A DNA stretch of 64,000 nucleotides from a bacterium (GTDB taxonomy: Bacteria > Bacteroidota > Ignavibacteria > Ignavibacteriales > Ignavibacteriaceae): the NCBI GenBank assembly GCA_016716565.1, contig JADJWC010000004.1:1-64000 (forward strand), in the 5' to 3' direction. Both the position numbers and the translations under genes were made by a program. Shown piece after piece: positions 8,830 through 17,840 of this stretch; within the stretch, counting starts at the first letter, position 1, and every line of letters begins with the position of its first letter. The notes below the pieces were generated by a model, which worked only from the letters and a program-made list of their open reading frames with translations, ran no database searches and had not been told where the DNA came from.

Positions 8830-9089
8830 AAGAAAAAACTATGGTATTAATTATCAGCTTTTCATTCGGATTGATCTGGAGTGTCATTTACCTGGTTTTT
8901 TCATTAATGCATAGAATGACTGAAATGTTTAATGAAAATTTCATCTTTCTGATAGCAAATATTTTTAATATTAAAATAACTTCAACTTTTTCAGGATTTG
9001 TGTACTCATTTATAGACGGTGCTTTAATAGGAGGGGGTCTGGTAGTATTATTCTTAAAACTAAAAAAACGTTTTATTGATGAAAGATGA
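8826..9089 (+). CDS. Small two-helix membrane protein
   Basis: An 87-residue protein with a hydrophobic helix at residues 6-26 and another around 58-80, containing FIDGALIGGGLVVLF. The pattern (GLIWS near the start, F-x-D-G-x-x-x-G-G in the last helix) resembles the DUF5676 group of small membrane proteins found with metal genes, but only loosely. The TTG at 8826 overlaps the previous stop and has an RBS (AGAGGAAGG), and an ATG at 8841 is an alternative. Function unknown. Confidence 0.6.
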   Translation: MKEKTMVLIISFSFGLIWSVIYLVFSLMHRMTEMFNENFIFLIANIFNIKITSTFSGFVYSFIDGALIGGGLVVLFLKLKKRFIDER

Positions 9090-9127
9090 TTCATAAAGTT
9101 TAAAACCATACTTAGGAGTGAAAGAAT

Positions 9128-10477
9128 ATGAAAGGACATAAAAATTTTCAGCATACGATTTTAATGCTTCTTTTCTGCTTGCTGCCGCTGTTTGTGTTTT
9201 TCATTTTAGCAATAAACGGCGTTGAACTAAACCCTCTTCTCTTTTTCTTATTCATTGCAATTTGCTGTCTTGCAATGTTTTATTTTATGAGACAGACGCA
9301 TCCGGAGCCGGATTCAGAAATGTCTGCACATACAGAAATTCAAAATGAAGAGGAAAAAATAAAAAGTGTTATCCCAATGCCGGAAAATCTTGGTGATGTT
9401 TTTCATACAAATCACGTTGAAAGAATTGATGACACGATAATCTTTGAAGGAAATTTATTAATAGAGCCGGATGCAGCTTATCAAAAATTAAAAGAAGAAT
9501 CTGATAAAAAAAATATTTCAACATTATTGCAGGAGGATGATTCCGGGAGAACTTTAATTATTGTTTCAGGAAAGAAGCAGTCAGTAAAAGCTGACAGACC
9601 TTCCAGACCTACAGTCAATTTAATTCTGTTTATACTTACATTTATAACAACAACTTATGCCGGAGCGCTTCACCAGGGAATAAATCTTTTACAAGAACCG
9701 GATAAGTTAAATGTTGGTTTACCTTATGCAATTGCTTTGATGGTAATTTTAGGTGCACACGAACTTGGTCATTTCTTTACAGCAAAGTATCACAAAATGA
9801 ATGTTACGCTTCCATATTTTATCCCGGTTCCTTTTGCCTTGGGAACGTTCGGCGCTTTCATACGTTTGAAATCTCCTTCAGAAAATCGTAAAGCTTTATT
9901 TGACGTTGGTGTTGCCGGTCCTCTTGCCGGATTAGTTTTTGCAATTCCGGCGTTGCTAATCGGACTGCAAAGTTCAAAGATAATTCCTATGTCGAATGAA
10001 AATGCAATGATGGGCGGCTCTGATGTTGGTTCTTCAATTTTGCTTGCACTGCTTGCAAAAATTTCTATCGGTAAAGATTTAATAAGTGGGCACACATTTC
10101 AATTTAGTCCTTTAGCATTTGCAGGCTGGCTTGGACTTTTTGTAACTGCACTTAACTTACTTCCAATCGGACAATTAGACGGCGGGCATATTGCTCACGC
10201 TTTATTTGGAAGAAAAAATGCAAACACAATCGGAACAGTTGCATTGTTCTCGCTCTTCTTGCTTGGTTTATTTGTTTGGAGCGGATTACTAACGTGGGCA
10301 ATTATAGTTTTCTTCTTAGCAGGAATTAAAAGTGCTCCACCATTAAATGATGTTACAAAGCTTGATAGCAAAAGAGTTGCTATTGGCTTAATTGCTTTCG
10401 TCATTTTATTTTTGATTTTAACACCCGTGCCGCATTCATTTTATCAAACGCTGGGAATAAATTGCCCTTATGCGTAG
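9128..10477 (+). CDS. Site-2-protease-like membrane metallopeptidase (M50)
   Basis: A 449-residue polytopic membrane protein. Two N-terminal helices (about 8-55) lead into a soluble segment. The zinc motif HELGH lies near residue 213 in LGAHELGHFFTAKYH, and the second motif, LNLLPIGQLDGGH, near residue 345 supplies the third ligand (D). This is the arrangement of intramembrane site-2 proteases that cleave membrane-anchored regulators or leftover signal peptides. It probably acts in envelope stress signalling. The last 33 residues form an extra helix (GLIAFVILFLILTPVPH) that recurs as a stand-alone 41-residue ORF at 16442. Confidence 0.85.
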   Translation: MKGHKNFQHTILMLLFCLLPLFVFFILAINGVELNPLLFFLFIAICCLAMFYFMRQTHPEPDSEMSAHTEIQNEEEKIKSVIPMPENLGDVFHTNHVERIDDTIIFEGNLLIEPDAAYQKLKEESDKKNISTLLQEDDSGRTLIIVSGKKQSVKADRPSRPTVNLILFILTFITTTYAGALHQGINLLQEPDKLNVGLPYAIALMVILGAHELGHFFTAKYHKMNVTLPYFIPVPFALGTFGAFIRLKSPSENRKALFDVGVAGPLAGLVFAIPALLIGLQSSKIIPMSNENAMMGGSDVGSSILLALLAKISIGKDLISGHTFQFSPLAFAGWLGLFVTALNLLPIGQLDGGHIAHALFGRKNANTIGTVALFSLFLLGLFVWSGLLTWAIIVFFLAGIKSAPPLNDVTKLDSKRVAIGLIAFVILFLILTPVPHSFYQTLGINCPYA

Positions 10478-10616
10478 AAGCAGTGTGAAAATTATGATAG
10501 AAGTCTTTGCACAATTAGTTACTCTTAAACTTAACCTAAATTCGTGTGAGTAACGTGGTGAAGCTTTAAAAAAGACGACTTAATTAACTTATCACTAACA
10601 AAAAACGAGGTGTAAG

Positions 10617-10790
10617 ATGGTACACGACCCTGTTTGTGGAATGGAAATAAAAGATGTTTTCAAAGCAGAAAAATTAGATTACCAGGGTAAAACCTATTAC
10701 TTCTGCAGTAATGACTGCAAGAGTAAATTCCAGCAAAGCCCTGAGAAGTATGTTAAGAAAGATGACGAACATATGGGGCATCATCATTAA
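10617..10790 (+). CDS. YHS-domain metal-binding protein (copy 2)
   Basis: A 57-residue protein (MVHDPVCGMEI, YYFCSNDCKSKFQ, His tail HMGHHH). It contains the full YHS cysteine set and shares almost identical DNA with 6513-6692 over the first half before diverging. Preceded by an RBS (GAGGTG). Probably a small cytoplasmic copper- or mercury-binding protein. Confidence 0.8.
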   Translation: MVHDPVCGMEIKDVFKAEKLDYQGKTYYFCSNDCKSKFQQSPEKYVKKDDEHMGHHH

Positions 10791-10852
10791 TAAAAGAGAG
10801 ATAGCGGTATAAATCAGTGTATCAATTATATAACGATGAAAGGAATTAAAAA

Positions 10853-11518
10853 ATGGAAAGAGGTATAGAACATTCAGGTGCGTGGGCGCTTGCACTTATT
10901 TTTATTGTTATTGCATCCTGGTTATTGTACCGCTATCTCGCTCCTAAAACGTGGAGGGAGTGGGCTGGTGCAGGATTGATACAAGCGTTCATAATTGCAT
11001 TGTATGCAGAGATGTACGGCTTCCCGCTTACAATTTATCTGCTTGTAAGGTTTTTTGGATTAGACCGCACTTATCTTAATGCAAATCTTTGGTCCACTCT
11101 TCTCGGAGTTGGTGAAACTGGTATGATGATCTCTATGATAGCCGGTTATATTTTACTCTTTGTGGGCTTTGGTATTTTTCTTCAGGGATGGCGGCAGCTA
11201 TACCGTGCTCATAAGGAAAACCGGCTTGCAACCGATGGATTATACAGCTTAGTCCGGCATCCACAATATACTGGTTTGTTTCTCGGGCTTTTCGGTGAAG
11301 GTGTTGTTCATTGGCCAACATTATTCTCAGTAGGATTATTCCCAATCATTGTATTTGCATACTACCGTCTTGCACGTAAAGAAGAGCAGAAAACAATTGA
11401 GAAGTTCGGAGAAGCATATCTCGAATACAAGCGGAATGTGCCAATGTTTATTCCGGTAAAAGGCAAACGGCAACAGCTTTTTGAGCGTTCCGCCGTTACT
11501 TCGGATGATTCAAAGTAA
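10853..11518 (+). CDS. Isoprenylcysteine carboxyl methyltransferase-family (ICMT/PEMT) membrane protein
   Basis: A 221-residue membrane protein with four to five hydrophobic segments. The conserved C-terminal catalytic block of the ICMT/PEMT superfamily is present: LATDGLYSLVRHPQYTG (RHPxYTG), then ARKEEQKTIEKFGEAYLEYKRNVP (E-E...Y..Y). Members methylate lipids, isoprenoids or thiols using S-adenosylmethionine. Bacterial copies near metal-resistance genes are frequent, but their substrates are unknown. The RBS (GAAAGGAA) supports ATG 10853. Confidence 0.8.
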   Translation: MERGIEHSGAWALALIFIVIASWLLYRYLAPKTWREWAGAGLIQAFIIALYAEMYGFPLTIYLLVRFFGLDRTYLNANLWSTLLGVGETGMMISMIAGYILLFVGFGIFLQGWRQLYRAHKENRLATDGLYSLVRHPQYTGLFLGLFGEGVVHWPTLFSVGLFPIIVFAYYRLARKEEQKTIEKFGEAYLEYKRNVPMFIPVKGKRQQLFERSAVTSDDSK

Positions 11519-11558
11519 ATCTGGTTTTTCTTTTATATATAAAAATTAAGGAACTAAA

Positions 11559-11945
11559 ATGAGTTATTACTATACAAAAATTATAACGACCGGTTTTGAC
11601 GCTGCAATTCAAAAAGTTACTGATGAACTGAAGAAAGAAGGATTCGGTATCCTAACTGAAATTGATGTTAGAGCAACTTTAAAGAAGAAGCTGGATGTTG
11701 ATTTCAAGAATTATAAAATTCTTGGTGCTTGTAATCCACCGTATGCTTATAAAGCATTGCAGGCGGAAGATAAAATAGGTACTATGCTTCCTTGCAATGT
11801 AATTGTAATTGAACAATCCGAAAATCAGATAGAAGTGGCGGCAGTTGACCCGGTTGCCTCTATTCAGGCAATTGAAAATAAATCTTTAGGTGAAATTGCT
11901 TCAGAGATTCAATCAAAATTAAAAAAAGTAATTGACAGCTTATAA
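11559..11945 (+). CDS. DUF302-domain protein (copy 1)
   Basis: A 128-residue cytoplasmic protein matching DUF302: KKEGFGILTEIDV, KILGACNPP, TMLPCNVIV. DUF302 forms small alpha/beta dimers with a possible metal- or ligand-binding site and is common next to copper, arsenic and sulfur genes; its biochemical role is unknown. The conserved Cys in ACNPP and PCNV could bind metal. It lies 6 bases before nuoL. A paralogue of about the same length lies at 20013-20396. Confidence 0.82.
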   Translation: MSYYYTKIITTGFDAAIQKVTDELKKEGFGILTEIDVRATLKKKLDVDFKNYKILGACNPPYAYKALQAEDKIGTMLPCNVIVIEQSENQIEVAAVDPVASIQAIENKSLGEIASEIQSKLKKVIDSL

Positions 11946-11951
11946 ATTATT

Positions 11952-13892
11952 ATGATTGATATAATTTACTTGACAATCATTCTTCCACTTCTTGGATTTC
12001 TGGTCAATGGATTGTTTGGAAGAAAAATAAAAAGAGAAAATATAATTGGAACAATCGGCAGCGGCGTAATCGGTCTTTCATTTCTAATTGCTGTTGGCGC
12101 TTTGATAGAAACCATTTCACTTCCGGTTGATAAGCGGTTAAACATTGTAACTCTTTTCGATTGGATAAAGACAGGCGGAATAAGTTTAAGCATTTCTTAC
12201 CAGGTTGACCAGCTTTCTCTTGTAATGGCTTTAATTGTAACCGGTGTTGGCTTCATCATTCACGTTTATTCAATCGGTTATATGCACGGGGATAAAAGTT
12301 TCTGGAGATTCTTTGCTTATATGAATCTATTTGTATTCTTTATGATGAACTTAATTCTCGCAGATAATTTTCCTTTTTTATTTATAGGATGGGAAGGTGT
12401 TGGGTTAAGCTCCTTTTTGTTAATTGGATTTTGGTATGAAAAGAAATTTGAGAAAAGCACAACATCTGCTGCAGCACTAAAGGCATTTGTTGTTAATAGG
12501 GTTGGTGATGTTGGTTTTCTGCTGGGTATGTTTCTTATCTACTCAACATTTGGTTCGTTGACTTTTACAGAAGTTTTTTCACGTGCAGTTACTTTTAATG
12601 TGCCGGAATATATTTTTGGTTTTATTGCAGTCTTTTTACTCATTGGTGCAGTAGGAAAGTCTGCACAAATTCCTCTCTTTGTCTGGCTTCCCGATGCGAT
12701 GGCGGGTCCTACTCCGGTATCAGCGCTTATTCACGCAGCAACGATGGTAACAGCGGGAGTTTATCTGCTTGCACGTACTAATATTATTTATGCTTCAGCA
12801 CCATCAATTATGCTGGTTGTTGCAGTGATAGGAATTTCAACTGCATTCTTTGCCGCGACAGTTGGAATTGTTCAGAATGATATTAAAAAAGTTTTAGCTT
12901 ATTCAACAATAAGCCAGCTTGGGTATATGTTTCTCGCTATGGGTGCGGGTGCTTTTTCTTCCGGTATTTTTCATTTGATGACTCACGCATTTTTCAAAGC
13001 TTTATTATTTCTCGGAGCTGGTTCTGTTATTCACTCAATGCACGATGTTCAGGATATGAGAAAATTCGGCGGATTGAAAAAGTATATGCCGGTAACTTCT
13101 TTAACATTTCTTATTGCGTCAGCAACCATTTCTGGAATACCGCCGCTTTCCGGTTTCTTTAGTAAGGATGAAATACTCTGGTATTCATTTATGAATATTG
13201 GTTTTCTTGTTTGGCTTCTGGGAATAATCACAGCAGCGTTCACGGCTATTTATATTTTCAGAATTTACTTTATGACTTTTGAAGGAAAAGAAACGTATGA
13301 TCATAACAAAATTCATCCCCACGAATCTCCCAAAGTTATGACAATACCATTGATTGCTCTTGCGGTTCTTTCAGCAGTTGGCGGTTTTATTGGGCTTCCG
13401 GAAATCATTTCAGGTGAAAATGGAAATGTTCTTCATAACTGGCTGGCACCGGTTTTCAAATCCTCTGAAAGAAAACTGATGCAGTTTAATTCTTTCTCAC
13501 ATTTAACCGAACATCTTTTAATGTTTATATCCGTTGCAGTTGCTCTTTCAGCAATTCTTTACACCGGCTTTGTTTATTTGAGGAAACCGGGAATAGCTTT
13601 GAGAACTTCTGTTCGGTTTAAAAGATTATATAATCTTTTGTTGAATAAATATTTTGTTGATGAAGTTTACGATGCCACAATTGTTAATCCCGTAGTTAAA
13701 GGTTCACAAAATATTCTTTGGAAAATTACAGATAATAAATTAATTGATGGTTTTGTTAATGGAATAGGGAAACTAATTAATATCATCTCTGCATCAATAA
13801 GAAAAATACAAACCGGAGTTGTGCAAGATTATGCAATACTAATGGCAATCGGAATTTTAGCTGCTCTTCTCTGGTTATTAGTTGGCTTATGA
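11952..13892 (+). CDS. nuoL: NADH-quinone oxidoreductase subunit L
   Basis: A 646-residue antiporter-like subunit with about 16 helices. The hallmark LPDAMAGPTPVSALIHAATMV lies near residues 247-267, followed by AGVYLLAR and KVLAYSTISQLGYM. It would be one of the three proton-pumping units of the complex I membrane arm, and the length is normal for NuoL including the long lateral helix at the C terminus. It heads an L-J-K-M cluster, an order unlike the usual J-K-L-M-N. Nothing in the sequence suggests damage. Confidence 0.93.
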   Translation: MIDIIYLTIILPLLGFLVNGLFGRKIKRENIIGTIGSGVIGLSFLIAVGALIETISLPVDKRLNIVTLFDWIKTGGISLSISYQVDQLSLVMALIVTGVGFIIHVYSIGYMHGDKSFWRFFAYMNLFVFFMMNLILADNFPFLFIGWEGVGLSSFLLIGFWYEKKFEKSTTSAAALKAFVVNRVGDVGFLLGMFLIYSTFGSLTFTEVFSRAVTFNVPEYIFGFIAVFLLIGAVGKSAQIPLFVWLPDAMAGPTPVSALIHAATMVTAGVYLLARTNIIYASAPSIMLVVAVIGISTAFFAATVGIVQNDIKKVLAYSTISQLGYMFLAMGAGAFSSGIFHLMTHAFFKALLFLGAGSVIHSMHDVQDMRKFGGLKKYMPVTSLTFLIASATISGIPPLSGFFSKDEILWYSFMNIGFLVWLLGIITAAFTAIYIFRIYFMTFEGKETYDHNKIHPHESPKVMTIPLIALAVLSAVGGFIGLPEIISGENGNVLHNWLAPVFKSSERKLMQFNSFSHLTEHLLMFISVAVALSAILYTGFVYLRKPGIALRTSVRFKRLYNLLLNKYFVDEVYDATIVNPVVKGSQNILWKITDNKLIDGFVNGIGKLINIISASIRKIQTGVVQDYAILMAIGILAALLWLLVGL

Positions 13893-13911
13893 AAAGGAGG
13901 AATAAATTAAA

Positions 13912-14421
13912 ATGAATGTTGAGCAAATCTTTTTGTTATTTGTCGATGCAGTGCTTATCGGCTCTGCAATTTATATGATTATAGCACGTAATATGGTTAT
14001 GAGTGTGTTAAGTATGATTGTGAGTTTTGTTTCACTAGCGATATTATATCTCACACTTGGCGCACAATTTATAGCCGTTACACAAATTATAGTATACGCC
14101 GGTGGAATTATGGTGTTATTCCTTTTTGTAATTATGCTGTTGAATATTAAAGAAAAAGAGCACCCAAAAGGAGGAAAATTAAGAGTGTGGCTTTCCATTA
14201 CAATCGGTATTGGAATTCTTATCGAAATAATAGCAGTTGTTGCATCATCAGTTAGCAGCAAGATTTCATCATTACCTCCGGATGCTGCTAAAACAGGGAC
14301 TGTGGAATCTGTCGGAACAGTTCTATACACCACATATTTGCTTCCGTTTGAAGCAGTATCTTTTCTTCTTCTTGCTGCAACTATCGGCGCGTTAGTCTTG
14401 GCAAAAAAGAAATTTCCATAA
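13912..14421 (+). CDS. nuoJ: NADH-quinone oxidoreductase subunit J
   Basis: A 169-residue protein with five hydrophobic helices. The family core is seen as FIAVTQIIVYAGGIMVLFLFVIMLL split over residues 50-75, the conserved third helix of NuoJ. It contributes to the proton channel at the base of the membrane arm. It follows nuoL by 19 bases with its own RBS (AAAAGGAGG) and precedes nuoK by 17. Confidence 0.93.
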   Translation: MNVEQIFLLFVDAVLIGSAIYMIIARNMVMSVLSMIVSFVSLAILYLTLGAQFIAVTQIIVYAGGIMVLFLFVIMLLNIKEKEHPKGGKLRVWLSITIGIGILIEIIAVVASSVSSKISSLPPDAAKTGTVESVGTVLYTTYLLPFEAVSFLLLAATIGALVLAKKKFP

Positions 14422-14438
14422 TACAAAAAGGAGTGAAT

Positions 14439-14738
14439 ATGCCTTTAAACTATTATTTAATACTTGGTGGAATACTTTTTACAATTGGTGTTGTTGGAGT
14501 TTTGACTCAACGAAATGCAATAATGGTTTTTATGTGTATTGAATTAATGTTGAATGCAGCAAACTTAACCTTTGTTGCCTTCTCAGCTTTTCTAAACGAT
14601 GTGACCGGGCAAATATTTGTGTTTTTTGTAATGGCTGTAGCTGCGGCTGAAGCGGCGGTAGGATTAGCAATCATTGTTGCAATCTTTCGTAACAAGCTTA
14701 CGGTGAACATCAATGAAATAAATATATTGAAATGGTAA
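14439..14738 (+). CDS. nuoK: NADH-quinone oxidoreductase subunit K
   Basis: A 99-residue three-helix protein: MPLNYYLILGGILFTIGVVG, then CIELMLNAANL and AAEAAVGLAI with the two conserved glutamates in helices 2 and 3 used for proton transfer. The ATG at 14439 is chosen over the in-frame GTG at 14433 because AAAGGAG stands 5-6 bases before it and NuoK proteins normally begin at this point. Confidence 0.93.
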   Translation: MPLNYYLILGGILFTIGVVGVLTQRNAIMVFMCIELMLNAANLTFVAFSAFLNDVTGQIFVFFVMAVAAAEAAVGLAIIVAIFRNKLTVNINEINILKW

Positions 14739-14819
14739 GGAATATATTAGAATGAGCAAAATTCTAAAGTCATATTGAGAAAAAATTTCACTGAAATAGT
14801 TATCTAAAAACTAAATGGA

Positions 14820-16430
14820 ATGATAATGCAATATCAATTCTTAGAAATCGGATATCTAACCTGGATCACTTTTCTTCCTCTAATAGGTATGGTCGTTGTG
14901 ATGCTGATTCCAAGAAGTAAGACAAATACAGTTAAATGGACTGTGCTGATAACAACAATGCTTCAACTTGTTGTTGCAGTATTTATCTGGATAAATTTTG
15001 ACCCGTCTCTTACCGGCATAAATGATCCTAATGGATTCCAGTATATAGAGAAAGCCAGGTGGATTGATATAGAAGGTTTTGCGTGGATAGGTAACGTAGC
15101 TATTGATTACTTCGTGGGAATTGATGGTCTTGCTTTACCAATGATTATGCTTACAGCTATTATTTCATTCATCGGAGTTATTGCTTCCTGGAATATCAAT
15201 AAATCAATAAAAGGATATTTTGCTCTTTATCTTATGCTCGATACTGGAATGATGGGAGTCTTTGTTGCGCTCGACTTTTTTCTATTTTATCTTTTCTGGG
15301 AATTAACTCTCCTTCCAATGTATTTTCTGATTGGTATTTGGGGCGGTCCCAGACGCGAATATGCAGCTATTAAATTTTTCATCTATACTCTGCTTGGTTC
15401 AGTCCTAATTTTACTTGTAATTATAGGATTATATGCTAGTGTTAGAGTGCTCGATCCAATTTCCGGGCTTAACATTCATACCTTTAATATGCTTGATATG
15501 ATGAATCCCAAAAATTTTGTACCTGGTTCTTTACTTGCGGGGATTGGAACATATTGGAGATCCGTTGCCTTTATTGCATTGTTTATTGGTTTTGCTATAA
15601 AGGTTCCTGTATTTCCTTTCCACACCTGGCTGCCGGATGCTCACGTTGAAGCTCCCACAGCAATTAGCGTTATACTTGCGGGTGTTTTATTAAAGCTGGG
15701 CGGCTACGGCTTATTAAGAATCAGTTACTCAATCTTTCCTGATATGATGCTTAGTTACGCTTTCCCTATGGCATTACTAGGAATGATAAATATAATCTAT
15801 GGTGCTTTCTGCGCTATGGCTCAGAAAGATTTTAAAAAGATGATTGCATACTCGAGTATAAGCCATATGGGAATAGTTCTTATTGGAATTTCAGCACTAA
15901 ATTCAATGGGAGTAATCGGCGGTGTTATTCAAATGTTTAACCACGGCATTGTTACGGCTATGCTGTTCTTAATAGTAGGAGTAATTTATGACAGGACACA
16001 TACACGTGGTATGGACGATTTTGGCGGATTAGCTAAGCAAATGCCTGTTTATACCGGTGTTACCACTATTGCCTTTTTTGCTGCAATAGGTTTACCTGGT
16101 CTTAATGTATTTGTAAGCGAGCTCTTCTCATATATTGGTGCATTTCAATCATTCTTTTGGATTGCAATTTTATCCACCACAGGAATTGTTTTAGGTGCAG
16201 CTTATATGTTAGGTGGCTTTCAGCGTATTTTCTTTGGGCAACTTCCTGATAAATGGAATACACTGACCGATGTTGATAAAAGAGAAACTATTATGTTCGT
16301 GCCACTTATAATAATTATAATATTACTTGGTGTATACCCATCAATTATTATTGATCCGATAAATTCTTCATTAAACCATTTTGTTGATTTCGTTCAAAAA
16401 ACGGGTATAGGTTTAGTAGTTACTAAATAG
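14820..16430 (+). CDS. nuoM: NADH-quinone oxidoreductase subunit M
   Basis: A 536-residue antiporter-like subunit with about 14 helices. The motifs FPFHTWLPDAHVEAPTAISV, LLKLGGYGLLR and KKMIAYSSISHMG are typical of NuoM. An 81-base gap separates it from nuoK, and the start may be ATG 14820 or ATG 14826. nuoN does not follow: a 41-residue ORF and then an htrA-like gene come next. The NADH module, NuoH and NuoN must therefore lie elsewhere, or this set forms a partial complex. Confidence 0.93.
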   Translation: MIMQYQFLEIGYLTWITFLPLIGMVVVMLIPRSKTNTVKWTVLITTMLQLVVAVFIWINFDPSLTGINDPNGFQYIEKARWIDIEGFAWIGNVAIDYFVGIDGLALPMIMLTAIISFIGVIASWNINKSIKGYFALYLMLDTGMMGVFVALDFFLFYLFWELTLLPMYFLIGIWGGPRREYAAIKFFIYTLLGSVLILLVIIGLYASVRVLDPISGLNIHTFNMLDMMNPKNFVPGSLLAGIGTYWRSVAFIALFIGFAIKVPVFPFHTWLPDAHVEAPTAISVILAGVLLKLGGYGLLRISYSIFPDMMLSYAFPMALLGMINIIYGAFCAMAQKDFKKMIAYSSISHMGIVLIGISALNSMGVIGGVIQMFNHGIVTAMLFLIVGVIYDRTHTRGMDDFGGLAKQMPVYTGVTTIAFFAAIGLPGLNVFVSELFSYIGAFQSFFWIAILSTTGIVLGAAYMLGGFQRIFFGQLPDKWNTLTDVDKRETIMFVPLIIIIILLGVYPSIIIDPINSSLNHFVDFVQKTGIGLVVTK

Positions 16431-16441
16431 TGAGAAAAAAT

Positions 16442-16567
16442 ATGGCGGATGATCAAAATACAAAATCAGAAAAGGGCTCCTTACTAATTATTATTTTGGT
16501 TACACTTGGTCTGATTGCTCTCGCATTCGTCATTCTATTTTTGATTTTAACTCCAGTACCTCATTAA
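16442..16567 (+). CDS. 41-residue membrane peptide related to the M50 protease tail
   Basis: An ORF beginning MADDQNTKSEKG, then one hydrophobic helix ending FVILFLILTPVPH. The last 20 residues and their DNA closely match the extreme C terminus of the M50 protease at 9128-10477. The RBS is weak. It may be a real small membrane protein that captured this helix, or the source or a remnant of a duplication. It begins 11 bases after nuoM. Confidence 0.5.
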   Translation: MADDQNTKSEKGSLLIIILVTLGLIALAFVILFLILTPVPH

Positions 16568-16624
16568 TTGTGTGAAGTATCCGGAGTAAATTATCATCAA
16601 GCTTGACTAAATAAAGGTGTGATT

Positions 16625-17776
16625 ATGTCAAATTATCAAAATACAAAACTAAATAAAGCTTACTTATTAATTATTTTCATAGCCGCATTGTTAGGAGCTG
16701 CAACCGGCGGTTTCATTGTTTATTGGATAACTTCCTCAAACTCTGCAAACCAAACTTTCGTAAATAATGATAAAGTAAAAATACTTCCCCAACATATAGA
16801 ATCACTTCCCACTGTTGATGTTGAAACTGCTGTAACGCGTGCTGTTGAAAAGGTGAGTCCGGCTGTTGTTACAGTAATAAATAATTTAACTGAAGTAAGG
16901 AGAGGTTTCTTTGGAAGTCAAAGAATTCAAAGGAGAGGTTTCGGATCAGGTGTTATTGTTTCAGAAGATGGTTATATAATTACCAATAATCACGTAGTTG
17001 AGGGATTTAATTCTCTTGAAGTAATATTAAGTGACGGAAAAACTCTTCTCGCTGAATATATCGGCGGTGATAAGTTTGCAGATGTTGCAGTTATTAAAGT
17101 TGAAGGTAGCTGGAACAATTTTGCTCAATTAGGGAACTCTGATATACTTAAGCCGGGTGAAACTGTCATCGCTATGGGCTCACCACTTGGTGAGTTTCAA
17201 AATACTGTTACTGTGGGAGTAGTAAGCGCACTCGGTAGAGCTATAGAAACATCACAACAATTTTCGATGGAAGATTTAATTCAAACTGATGCAGCAATTA
17301 ACCGCGGCAACTCCGGCGGTCCTTTGGTAAACTTAGCCGGACAGGTTGTTGGGATAAATACTTTGATAGTAAGAGGCAGCGGTTATTCCGGGGATATCGC
17401 TGAAGGGCTTGGTTTTTCAATAGCATCCAATACTGTTGATGCTGTGGCTAAGCAGCTTATAGCGCAAGGTTATGTAGCAAGACCTTACCTCGGAATAAAC
17501 TGGCTGCCAATTAATCCGCCGTTAGCTGAAAGATATTCTTTGCCCACAGAATGGGGAGTTTATATTTCAGAAATCAGCCAGAGTTCACCAGCATATAAAA
17601 GTGGACTTAGAATCAACGATATTATTACGCAAATAGCCGATGAAGAAATAAATGAAAAGAATCCATTCATTAATATTTTATTAAAGCACAAGCCGGGTGA
17701 AAAAGTAAAAGTAAAGTATTACAGAGATGATAATGAAAAAAGTGCTGTGGTAACCTTAGGTAAAGCAGAGAGATAA
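16625..17776 (+). CDS. HtrA/DegP-family periplasmic serine protease
   Basis: About 383 residues. One N-terminal anchor helix (AYLLIIFIAALLGAATGGFI) leads into a trypsin-like domain with the triad in TNNHVVEG (His), DKFADVAVIKV (Asp) and RGNSGGPLV (Ser). A single C-terminal PDZ domain spans about 290-380 (YLGINWLPIN...). This is the DegS/DegP architecture: degradation or sensing of misfolded envelope proteins. ATG 16625 is preferred to GTG 16619 because AAAGG lies at a proper distance. Its position among copper genes fits a role in metal-induced protein damage. Confidence 0.92.
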   Translation: MSNYQNTKLNKAYLLIIFIAALLGAATGGFIVYWITSSNSANQTFVNNDKVKILPQHIESLPTVDVETAVTRAVEKVSPAVVTVINNLTEVRRGFFGSQRIQRRGFGSGVIVSEDGYIITNNHVVEGFNSLEVILSDGKTLLAEYIGGDKFADVAVIKVEGSWNNFAQLGNSDILKPGETVIAMGSPLGEFQNTVTVGVVSALGRAIETSQQFSMEDLIQTDAAINRGNSGGPLVNLAGQVVGINTLIVRGSGYSGDIAEGLGFSIASNTVDAVAKQLIAQGYVARPYLGINWLPINPPLAERYSLPTEWGVYISEISQSSPAYKSGLRINDIITQIADEEINEKNPFINILLKHKPGEKVKVKYYRDDNEKSAVVTLGKAER

Positions 17777-17840
17777 AAATGGAATATTGGAGTAATGGAG
17801 TAATGGAATTATATCCGCTGCTTAAAAGAAAAAATGACAA

